In this document: positions 11,964 to 22,650 of the stretch, in pieces | Position numbering within the stretch: the first letter of the stretch is position 1 | Layout: each line of letters opens with the position of its first letter | NCBI GenBank assembly: GCA_022578965.1 | Contig: MU400777.1 | Span: 1-46,087 of the forward strand | Direction of reading: 5' to 3' | From: Xylaria sp. FL1777 | Taxonomy: Eukaryota; Ascomycota; Sordariomycetes; Xylariales; Xylariaceae | Length of the DNA: 46,087 bases | Notes under the pieces: model-generated | What the model was told of the DNA's origin: nothing | The model's database searches: none | What the model saw: the letters and a program-made list of their open reading frames with translations, nothing else | Program-made: the position numbers and the translations under genes

Positions 11964-14099
11964 TTACTTATTTATTGTTTAGAAATAAATTAGCACCTTT
12001 TTATTGTTTTTTATTTCCTTAATTTAAAAGATCTAAAAACTATAAAACTACGCTATACTAAATATAATTTATTAACTATGTTATTTTTAAAAATCTTAAG
12101 CATAGAATTAGTATTAGTATATATTATTATAATACTAAAAGCATATCTGGTAAATTCTAGGTTTAAGAAAACAACAGGTTAAAACTAGATTAATCTTAGT
12201 ATTTAGGTTAAAAAATCTGCATTAAAGGTTACAAATAGTTTTACTTTCTGAGCTTCTTTTATAACTAAAGTTAGGCCTTTAAAAGCTATAATAACAATTA
12301 AAACATAAAAAAGGTATAAGGTTTAATCAAATAGCTTCAAAGGTTATTTTGTTCATATATTATTAGCAATAAAATCATGTAAAATGTTATACTTAATTAA
12401 GCAATAGTTAGTTAATTATATAATTAACTATATTAATATAAATAATTTTATCTAGCTAATATTTTAAAAGGTTTAAATAAATAATTACTATTATTTAAAT
12501 ATTATTAAGTAGTTATATATTTTATATTAAATATTTTAATAGTAAAGTTAAAAAAATATAAGTGTTGCTTTACGTTTAAAAAAAATTAAAGTATGGTTTT
12601 ATTAAAACTTATTTATTTTTATGCATTTGTGCCTTGTATTACTATATAATACAAAGGGTTTTATAAAGCAATAAACAGCTAATAAATCATTTTAGATATA
12701 AAAGCATATAAAGCTGTAAATTAAACTAGGTTTTCTAAAAGAATCTAAAACTATGCTAACAAATGCTTCTTTGTTTAAATTTAAACGTTGCTTACCTTTA
12801 GGTTTATTGCTTAAATACTAAGATTTTATAGCTTAACTATTTAAACATAATTTAAATAACCATTGCATTTTTAAACCTAGTTTAGTGTTACACTATAGCT
12901 ATTTTAAATCAAAGTATTAGTACTATTAAACTTAGCGTATTTTTTATAAGTAACAAAAACTATAAAAATGCTATATAAAAATAATTTACACTACACTTAA
13001 TTTTTAACAAAAGTAATTAATATATAACTATTTTTTTTTTTTATTATATAATATTAACTTAATTACTACTTATATAACTAGCATAATGCTTTACTAAAGA
13101 ACTAGTTGCAATATTTTTATTGTTTAAACCTTGGACTTTTCCCGGTTTAATAACTTATTGCAACATAATAATTTACGAACACCTTTACAACAGTTTACTT
13201 AAAATATAGGTTTTTAATACTTCTAAATTTGCTAGTACATAAATTATTAATATAAAAAAGCAAACTTTAAATATTTTTAATTCTGTAGCGTAGCTTACTA
13301 GTTGTTTAATTTTTTAAAATCAATTAAACAAATTTGTTTTATTTGCAAGTTTTAAACTATAAAAACAAATGCATTCTGCACTATCTTTATTTCTTACGGC
13401 TAAAAGTTTCTTTTTGTTTGATTTATTAACAACGTTTAATGTAACTTTAACTTCTTTATTGCTAGACTTGCCTTTTTATTATTATATAATGTTTTATTTT
13501 GCTCTAAAAAACAATGTTAGTTAAAAAAACTCTAAATCATTAGTAATTACTATGCTAAGTAAAACAGTATTAAAACTTAATATATTTAGTTCTAAAATAA
13601 TTCTTTTATAAAGTTTTATGTAATAACTATTTTATAGCACAACCTTTTATTAAAGTTGCTTATAAAAGAACTAAAGTTTTACTTTAATACATAAATGCTA
13701 TAAAAAAAAAGTACAAATATTGCAAACTACTTAGTACTAGTTCTAATTAATGTAAACCGGTTTAACTTAACTATTAAGCAAAGATTATTTAACGCGTATA
13801 AAATGCTATAAGTAATACTTATTTTTCCTTTAATTTTTGCGTTGTTTGCTAACAATATTTATGCAATAATTTAATACGCTAAGTTAACTAAATTAGTAAT
13901 ACTAATTTAAACTAGAACAAAAATTTTACAAAGGTTATTTAATGCTGCTTATGTTTTTTACGTACTATAAAAACCAAAAAGCAGCTTATATAAATATGCT
14001 TATTTTGCATTAGATTTATTAACGTTAAACAAATGCTAAAGTATACTATAGCTAATTATTTTAATATAAGCTATTCTTATTAATATTCTGAAGAGCTAC
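11964..14099. other. AT-rich decayed DNA, possible upstream part of the Helitron
   Basis: No motif is recognised. The frame used by the Helitron Rep region (codon starts congruent to 2 modulo 3) stays fairly open back to about 13,920, so the N-terminus or an upstream element ORF may begin there. Between 11,964 and 13,900 I see no gene. Confidence 0.5.
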
Positions 14100-17000
14100 G
14101 TTGTTTTAATCTTATAAAAAAACAATTAATTTTTTTGCATATTTTATACAAATACATTATTAAGTTTTATGCTAAAAATTAAAAACAACTAGCAAATGCT
14201 TATTGCTAATTAAAAGAACAAATTATGGTTTAAAAACAAAATGTCCTATATATTACTATTGCTTTGCTTTATGCAGTTTCTAGTTTGCATAATATCGTTT
14301 GAGTTTTTTAAATAAATACTATAAGGCCTAAACCACAAAATACTAAAGATTTACTATATATATATTATTAATAAATCGCAAATGCTTTAGCTTAATTAAA
14401 AGTTAACAATTTATTATATATAGATATTCTTATTAATAATATAACGTTAGCTAGTTTTTTAGTTAACAATATATTATTATTATTAATAAATAAAATATAT
14501 ATTTTTGCTAAAAAAAATCCTAACATTGCTTAAGCAAACTATATAACTAACTAAAACTTTATCCTTAATATACTAATTAAGCAACTATAAAGCTTTTAAC
14601 ATGTTTTTAGCACTAAGTAGTAATAATAGCCTAGCTTAATAAAACAGAATAATTTAATAAGGTTTAGTACATTTGCAGTATTTAACAAAAACAAAAATAT
14701 CTAAAGAACTAATATTAATAAAAACGCTATTCTAAAGATTAAAAAAACTATATTAAGCATAAGTCTTTATAGCGTTACTTCACTTAAAAGTAGTATTAAT
14801 ACTGCTTATTTTATAGCAAAAACTATTAATTTTGCTAAAGTTAATAGTATAAAATATTTTAAAATATAGCAGTACACTAGCTTTACTAACCGCTTTAATA
14901 AAGATTTTTACTTAAAAGCATTTTTACATTTTTTTCTATATAAGGAAAAAAGACATAAAAACGCTTTTGCTATTAAAAATAACGTTTATGCCTGCAATAC
15001 TAACGTTAGTTAAAACGTTTAAGTTTAATATTATCTTTTGCAACACAAAAGTTATTATATAGTAGATCTTTTTTTTTTATTCTTACTTATAAATAATAAG
15101 ATTTAAAATAACAGCACTTTTATCTTAAAGGCTTTAATTAAATAAAACATATAAGCTGCAGTTTAAAAAGCATGCTGCTTTTTAAGCCTAGCAAATTTAA
15201 ATGCTAAAAAGCGCTTTATTTGCTGTTATAAATATTATAGCAATTTATACATTAAAACTATACTAAAAAATATCTAATTAATTAAATATAAACAGCTTTA
15301 CTTCTGCAAACAGAAAAATATTCTTAAAAGTTAATTATAGTTGCTAATTATTATGCATAGCTTATCTATAATCTAGTTTACTATTAATCCTAAAAATTAA
15401 AGTAGCCTTATAATCCTTAGAATAGCGCTCTTTAAAAACCTAGCATAAGCTAAAGCACTAAATAAATACTAAGTAAGCTTTAATAGTAATTAATAAAGCC
15501 TTAAATTTATTAGAACTATATATTAAGATTTTATAGCTACTGCTTAAATATTTTAAATATATATAAACATATTTATTAAAAACGTAGTAAAAGCTAAAGC
15601 ATTTAGTAAAGTTACTACATATTATAGTGTAGTAAAAAACAATAGTTAAAAAAGCCTTTATTTGCATAAAATGTTATAGCTAGCTAGCAATACTACAATG
15701 TATAAACTAACTAATAACCTAGCCACTAATAAGATCCTAGGCTTAAAGAAGCGCATTATTAGCTATATAGATTCTTTTTTTAACAAGGTGCGCTATGCTT
15801 ACTAAATAATTAAAATTTAAAATACTAATAAAAAAAGTAGTATTTAAATAATAATTTAGTTAACAATGTTAGCTATATTACTACTTGTATTAATATTTTA
15901 AATATACTAAAGCATTTTTAGTTTAACAAAACATTATTAATGTTATATATAAAACAGCAGCATGCTCTTTTAAACGCTTGTAATAATTATTATGCTTATA
16001 TAAACACTTGTTAAAAAAAACCACATAAAAAAACAGCTTATTAATTTGGCTATTTTTAAACGTTAGTAAAAGCAACACATATAACTAAAAATAGCTTTAT
16101 TAAAATTAAAAAAAACTATTTGCGTATTAGTAAAACTAATTTAACTATAGCATTAATATTTCAATATAACTATAACTTTATATTTTTACAAAAATGCTTT
16201 CGAACTTTTTTTATTATATACTATGTGCTAAATTATATAATAAAAGCACTAATTAAACATTATAAACCTATAATGTTTGCAAAAAAAATCCTAAATTAAA
16301 TAGCACAATATTAATAAAAACAACCCTATAAAGAAAACATAAAAGAAATAAAAAGCAATTTTATTGTGCTATTCTTTATAACAAATAATAAAGCTAACAT
16401 AGTTTCTTGCAAGTTTATAGCTTTGCTTTTTAATAAGCTAACAATTGCTTAAAAGCTTTTAGCTATTAAAGTTTATGCTAATTTGCTTAAAATACTAAAC
16501 TATTATTTATTTATAAAAAACTAGGCTATAGTTAACTTTAACTACTTTTATACTTACGTACTAAAAGTTTTTTTATAGTATATAATTAATTGCTTTAGTT
16601 TTAACGTTATTTAGCTATTATTAAACTTATTAAGCAAAAAAAGTTAAGTTTTTTTTTATATGCAAGTTTATACGCATAAAAAAACAATGCTTTAAAACAT
16701 ATGTTTATATAATTATATAAGCAGCTTTTATTTTACAGAAAAACTAAAAAAGGAATTATTACTACATTATTTTTTAATAAACAAAAATACTTTCTTTTTT
16801 AAAAAAATAGTTCAAAAGCTTGTTAATAAAAAGCAAATTCTAGTTCTTAATAAACAACCTATTAATAGTATAAATATAAATAATCTAGATTAAAGCGCTA
16901 TACTAAAGCTTTTATTATTTGTTTTATAGCATTGTTTTAGTACTTTAATTAGGATGCTTGCTTTTAAACTTTGGAATTATTATTGCGCTTAGTTAAATAG

Positions 17001-17100
17001 CAGGCTTTTATTTAAAGTCAGAAATCTAAATTAGCTAAAAAAATCAAAAGAAAAAGCAGCAAAAAACGCTAAAGCATAAAAAAATCAATAAGCTAATTTA
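14100..17100 (+). pseudogene. Helitron Rep (rolling-circle replicase) domain and linker, decayed
   Basis: In active elements this part nicks and joins DNA during rolling-circle transposition. The frame is 2 modulo 3 from about 14,100 to 15,800, then 1 modulo 3 by 16,141, so at least one indel lies between. Visible marks in order: FLYKEKRH near 14,931-14,955, which fits FPYGEGGH; FTINPKN at 15,377-15,397, matching the family FTINPxD block; VVKNNS*KSLYLHKML ending near 15,676, which fits ETNGRGSLHLHGML, the metal-binding HxH region, with the first His now Tyr; IIYYVLNYIIKA at 16,213-16,248, fitting the YYxxNYxTK block; and NLN*LKKSKEKAAKNAKA at about 17,023-17,076, fitting the conserved linker before the helicase. 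Most changes are Gly to Lys or Ser, Asp to Asn, Glu to Lys, and Gln or Trp to stop, all G-to-A or C-to-T. An open minus-strand stretch at 15,458-15,667 is its shadow. Confidence 0.78.
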
Positions 17101-17669
17101 ATAAATAATAATAACTTACTATTTAATAATAATTAGCAATTAATAAACATAAAAAAAAACTAGCTAGAAAAATCTTTATATTTTTTACGCTATAATTTTA
17201 ACTAGTTTAAACAATTACTTAAAAAAATAAATAAGCTACTTAATATATTAAATAACCTTAAACAACTTATTTAGTAAGCAAACGTTAAAAACGTTAAAAA
17301 TGCGCGTTTTAATATATTTACTAAAAATTAAATAAATATTCTTAACTAAATAAGAAATAGTAAAAATAGTAATAATGTTATACTAGCTAAATAAATTAGC
17401 GTTGCATTAATATAACTAGTGCAACCTAAATTAGCAATTTTAAAAAACCATATTAAAGAAAAAAATAAGTACATTATTTTAAAAAGGCTAAGTTGCATAT
17501 ATAACTATAAAAACCCAGTTAAAAAAAATAAGTTTATAATATTAAGTTTTAAGTTTAATTAAAACTAATAGTATTTCTAAATATTAGCATTAAATAATTT
17601 TGAAAGCAATACTGCTTTTGTTAAATATTTTCCTTTAATAAAATACTGCATTATTAGCTATATAATATA

Positions 17670-19530
17670 TACAAAAAAAAGTTTAAATGCAGAACAAAGT
17701 AAAGCAGTTTTACTTGTGTACTAAAAGCTTAATTTTAATGCTAACGTAGTACAAAAAAATATACTAAAACTACTTACTACTATTAGTTTTTTAAAAAAAC
17801 AAAGCAGCACTAAAAAATCTGTTATTATTTAAGCTATATATAAAGTATTCCTTTAGTTAAGAAAAAAAAACAAAATATTAATTACTGTTTTTACTAAAAG
17901 CGCAGCAGCAAGTATTAATAACATTATAATATATTTAGTAATAAAGTTTAAAGTGCATAGTAAACAAACTTTTTAAAGTTTAACATTAAGAAATAAAAGT
18001 ATTATATAACTATAGCAAAATAAGCTTGTTTTTATTATTAATAAAATTAGCATAGTTTTAGCTAAACTTTTATTCTAAGTTAAAAAAGCTATACGTAAAA
18101 ACCGTAATATAAAAAACAAAAAACAATTTAATAGCTTTTTATATATTTTTATAACTAGCAATTTTGCCTAGTTTTCTTTAATAAGTAGCATATTGCTAGC
18201 TAAAAGTTTAACAAATTTAATAGCTTTTATATAAGCAACATATAGCTATACTTCAAGTAAGCACTTAACGCATAAAAAATAAAAAAAATGCTAATAATAA
18301 AACTTAAAAAGCAATAATTATAATTTTAGCAATTAATATATATAAAATATAAATAATAAACATAAAAGTTATACTACTTATAAAGCTATTAAAATTATAA
18401 ACAATAGTAATAAAAAAGCAATAACTGCTTAAATTGTTTGCGTTATTAAAAAAGCTAAAAGCTTAGCACTAATAAAAAACGTTGCAAAATTAGTTTGCTT
18501 AAAACAGCAAATAAAAGCACAAAGCAATATACAATTACATAGTTTTCTAAATTAATTTTGTTTTAAAACTTAAACCAAAAAAGACTAAAATACACTAAAT
18601 GCTTAAGCAACAAATAACTTTTTATTGCTTTATTTTAAGCTTATTAATAGATTTTAACTTATTATACGTAATAATAAGCTATAGCATATTATTAATTTTA
18701 AAGCAGTATAGTTGTTTTTATAGTGCAATAATTATACTTTATTTTTATTTATTTTTTTGTTAAAACATAAGCTAAATATACTAACAATAAAATATTTTAC
18801 TAAAGTTTAAGAATACTTATATGCATAAATAAATACAAGTAATAAAAAAAAAAAAGAAAGTTCTTATAAAAACATAAAATTTAACTTAGCTATTTTAGCT
18901 TACAATTTATTTAGTAAAGAAATACTAATTATTATAATAACTAATATTTATTTTAGTCTAAGTATAATAAACAGAAGTAAATTTCTAGCAGAAAAGTTTA
19001 TTTTGTTTTTTATAGCAATATATATTCGCTTAGCGTTAAATGTTTATTTTTATATAGAACTGCCTGCTTATATCTTTGTTAAAAAAATAAATAATAAAAC
19101 AATATATTATTTAGCTTTAAAGAGTAATATTATACTACTGTTTCCTAGTTTTAAAAAACAAAAAGTAAAAGTACTAAAAGTTACTAAATTGCCTGTTATT
19201 TTTAGCTGAACAAGCATAGCTTATATAACTAGCTTAGCTATAATTAAATATAAGGCTTAAGAAAAAACGTTCCTTAAGGTTGCTTTATGTTTAAACAAAA
19301 TAACAAATAGTAGCAAAAAAACCAACAATAAAAAAAAAAGCAGCAAAAAATTCTCATTTATATATGTTTAATTATTAAAGTCTACTAATTTAAATAGCAT
19401 ATAGTTACTTAGCAGTATAAAACTAAATGTTTTTTTAAATACCTGCTTTTTTATTAATTGCTAAGCATTAATAAATAAATTAAATAATATAAACATAAAA
19501 ACCAAATTAAAAAACAGATTTATTAATATA
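17670..19530 (+). pseudogene. Helitron PIF1-like helicase domain, decayed
   Basis: This is an SF1B helicase domain that would unwind DNA during transposition. All motifs are in one frame (1 modulo 3). It opens with LNAEQSKAVLLV near 17,682. Walker A at 17,794-17,820 reads KKQSSTKKS where the family has GGxGxTGKS; GGA became AAA and GGC became AGC. Motif Ia follows as FTKSAAASINNIIIY, fitting PTGxAAxxIxGxTIH. Motif II at 18,034-18,057 reads IINKISIV for IIDEISMV. Motif III at 18,154-18,180 reads TSNFA*FSL for TGDFAQFPP. An intact 68-codon stretch at 19,003-19,209 holds LPAYIFVK and fits the region before motif V. Then TSIAYITSLAIIKYKA*EKT fits the TAYxxQGxT motif. FIYV*LLKSTNLNSI*LL at 19,357-19,410 fits motif VI, YVxLSRxxxLxxLxLL. 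The protein probably ended near 19,530. Confidence 0.85.
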
Positions 19531-20760
19531 AAAGAAAGAAAAATATAGAATAATTAAAATCTTATAATATATTAACTACTTGCTAAATAATCTGCACATT
19601 AAACAAAGAACTAATAGTTTTTAGCTTAAAAAATTAAGTTGTAATAACTATAAGCATTAAAATAATAAAGCCCTTAAAGGCATAAAATAGCATTATATCT
19701 AGTAGTAATATACTATATATATTAGTTAAACTAATTAATTACTTAATTAATTAATCGATTAATTAATTGAACTTTTTGTACTAATATATCTTACTATATT
19801 ATAAATAAAGTTTGCTATATTTAAAACTTTTTAAAAAGTATACAAAGTAGCTAAAGCTTTATACCTAACATTAAAGTAAATTAATTAATTAATCAATTAA
19901 TTAATAATATGTTAACTACTAGAAATGCTTAGCTTAACTGTTTAGTATGTTTAGTTTATTAACTAAGCTAGTGCTACCTTAGCAACCCTTATATAAAGGC
20001 TGCTTTTATGCTATATACGCATTTATGTTTTTTTTTTGCTACTTTACTTTTTTACCTTTTATAAAAGAGGTAAATTTTCTATAGTAGTTAGTATGTTTTT
20101 TAGCCCACTTACTGTCCTTTTAAACCTATTAATAGCTAGCCATAGCATTAATAGCATACTAATTAGCTAAATGAACAAATAGTGCTTATAAAACAAAAAA
20201 AAAAAAAAAAAGTTATTATATATTTTTTAATATTACTTTTTTTTTAATTTAAGGCACTTTTTAAGTTTTAAAGTAGTTAGCTTATAGCACACTTTAAAAC
20301 TTATAAAAAGCTTATGCTTTCTTTAATATATATGCTTAACTAACCTTTTTACATATAGCTATATAAAATGTATAAATAAGTAATAAAATAAATTATAATA
20401 AATAAAGTAATTATATAATATGTTTAAGTATAGCTTAGTTGCAATATAGTTAAACAAGGAGTATACCTATTTTTTTACAAACTTAGCAATAGATTTAAAA
20501 CATATAAAAAAAACAAACAGTAAAAGTTATAAAAGTTTAGCATTAATTAAGCATATTTTATTTAATTATTTTATTTCTTTAATACTAATTAATTTATTAT
20601 ATTAAAATATATACTATATAGTTTATTTAATATATAAAAGTATTAAACTAGTATTTATAGCTATGCTACTTTATTTTATGCTATTTTATTCTAGTAGTAA
20701 TAATAAAATTAGTGCTAAAAACTAAAAGGTATAGTTACTTTATATCTAAAAAAAAAAAAA
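19531..20760. other. Helitron 3' flank with TTAATTAA palindromes and a hairpin
   Basis: A perfect 24-bp palindrome centred on ATCGAT in a TTAATTAA context lies at 19,745-19,768. A near copy with ATCAAT lies at about 19,881-19,904, about 135 bp on. A 10-bp stem with one G-T pair and a 4-base loop lies at 20,051-20,074 (TTTACCTTTT with AAAGAGGTAAA). The sequence around 19,970-20,150 keeps more CC steps than its surroundings. GCTACTTTATTTTA at about 20,666-20,679 matches one inverted end of the MITE described below, without a body that I can recognise. No gene is seen. Confidence 0.5.
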
Positions 20761-22650
20761 AAAAAACGCAAAACGCTCATAATTTCTAGCAGCAACAAAA
20801 ATATTAGCACTACTTAAGTTATTAATGTAATAAATAATAGCTATATATTTATAAATGCTAGCAGCAATAAAAGTAATAGCACTATTTAAGTTATTAAAGC
20901 AAAAATTAAAAACTAAAAATATTATATCTTTAATAAAATTTGTTTTTAAGCGTTACTTTTTACTATAAATGTTATAACTAGTATAGCTTAATCCTTAATA
21001 TACAATTATTAGCTAAAAAGTTAGTTTTATTACTATTGTTTACTATATTAATAATTAATTTTCTTTTAGCAACATTATTAAGCTTTTTATTAAAGCCTTT
21101 TACTTTTTACTTTTAAAATGCCCTCTTTGCAAAACAATGAACTAGGTTTAATAAGCCTACTAAAAAAACTAATTTAAAATATAAAAACAGCACATATAAA
21201 AAATAATACTATATGCAATTATTACATAATTACGTATTTTATTTAAAAAGCATAATTGTAACAAGACTTATTTTTTTTTTTTATTAGCATTATTGCTAAA
21301 TAACAACTAGTTTTATTTAACTTTTTAGATTCTCTTTAAATAGGCTTACAGTTATAAATATATTTTTAATTCTTAATGCTTAAAACTTTTTTTCCGTACA
21401 AACAAATTGCCGAAGTAAAAAGAAAAGCTATAATAATATAAATATTTATTGTTAAAATCTATAGGATTAAAAAAAAAGTATAAATCTGTTTAGCATTGCA
21501 CTTAAAACCTCTGTTTAATATTAATTTTAAAGTATAATACAACTTAAAATTTAAAAAGTTAATAAATATTTAAAAAAAACCAGATTTAATTATATTATTA
21601 ATAATTTTACTATAAAGTTAATACTAAGCAACAAAAAGTTAAAAATAAAAAAATAGTTAGCTATAATAGCTTTATGCTAACTAAAAGCTTAAAGCTATTA
21701 AAAAAAAAAAAAATAACTATTATGCTTTACTTTTATAAAAAAATTAATTAATAAACTACTAGTTAAGCTTTTATGCATTAATCCTTATAAAAGCGGAAAA
21801 TTGTTTACGCGTAAGGCCTAAAATCTAGCTGCTGCTTTAATTTAGGTTACAAGCTTAATACTACCTAAACAGTGTTTTAAATGCTTAAAAAGACATAGCA
21901 AATTTTTTAGCTACATTATTTCTTGTTTAGCAAATTATTAATTCTAAATATAATATATATATACTAGTTATTACTATAAAAACAAAAGATCCTTTTGTTT
22001 ATTTAAAGAATCTTATATATATTAGCTATTTAATTTGCTATTTATATTATATAATATTTACTAATAAAATAAAATTAATAAAGAATTAATTTTTTAACGT
22101 TATAATTTTAACACTACTAAAATCTTTATTACTTTTTATAGATTAAAAACTAGTTTTATAAACATATAATAAAAAAGATTTATTTATATTTACTATTACT
22201 TATAAAAGCAAATATTTATAAAATAGCTATGTTATAATTAAAAATAGCATTAAAACAATAAATACTAATTATAATACTTAAAAACAAATAAAGTTATTTA
22301 TTCTAAAAAAAACCTATGCTTAAAATGCCTTAAATAAAAACGTTTATAGCGTTAAACCAACTATTAAGTATACTTAACACACCAGAAAAAAATAGCCCTT
22401 TTATAAGTGTTTTATAAAACTATCTCAAAATGCTATAAAGCAGCTTTATTTAAATATGCGTTTTAATAATATAAAAACAAATAAAACTAATTATATATTA
22501 AATAATATATTATTACAAAAAGTAAAACAAGTATTGCTTGCTATAAAAAACATTAATTCTGTTATAAAAAAAATTAATTCTATTATTTTATAAGAATTTA
22601 AATGATTTTTTTACTTAGAAAAAATAGCTAATAATAATTACTAAATATTT
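20761..22650 (+). pseudogene. Relict reading frame with acidic N-terminus, family unknown
   Basis: The frame is mostly 1 modulo 3. It begins with IISSSNKN at 20,779-20,802 and then V-I-N-V-I-N-N-S and NASSNKSNSTI. Undoing Asp-to-Asn and Glu-to-Lys changes would give a strongly acidic, serine-rich stretch with hydrophobic VIDVI-type cores, like SUMO-interacting motifs. This is inference. A CPLC at about 21,119-21,130, in frame 2 modulo 3, may be half of a zinc finger; HNC follows about 45 codons later. From 21,900 to 22,640 the frame is notably open, with FLATLFLV, KTKDPFVYLKNLIY, KNVYSVKPTIKYT and PFYKCFIKLSQNAIKQLYL. I recognise no family. It lies 1.2 kb downstream of the Helitron in the same orientation, so it could be Helitron cargo or a separate transposon. 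Confidence 0.42.

Larger units (their letters stand above)
14100..19530 (+). mobile_element. Relict autonomous Helitron (RepHel gene region)
   Basis: Rep-type rolling-circle motifs are followed by PIF1-type helicase motifs on the plus strand, in the order found in Helitron transposases. The two parts are annotated separately. The ends of the element were not located. A 10-bp-stem hairpin at 20,051-20,074 is a candidate 3' hairpin, but a clear CTRR end is not visible. The element is heavily mutated and cannot be active. Confidence 0.8.

Noticed and set aside
15458..15667. 69-codon minus-strand open stretch
   Set aside because: It lies antisense to the Helitron Rep region, where the plus-strand frame shows family motifs.
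19003..19209. 68-codon plus-strand stretch as a small gene of its own
   Set aside because: It is in the same frame as the helicase motifs to its left and right and fits the region before motif V; it is a surviving fragment, not a gene.
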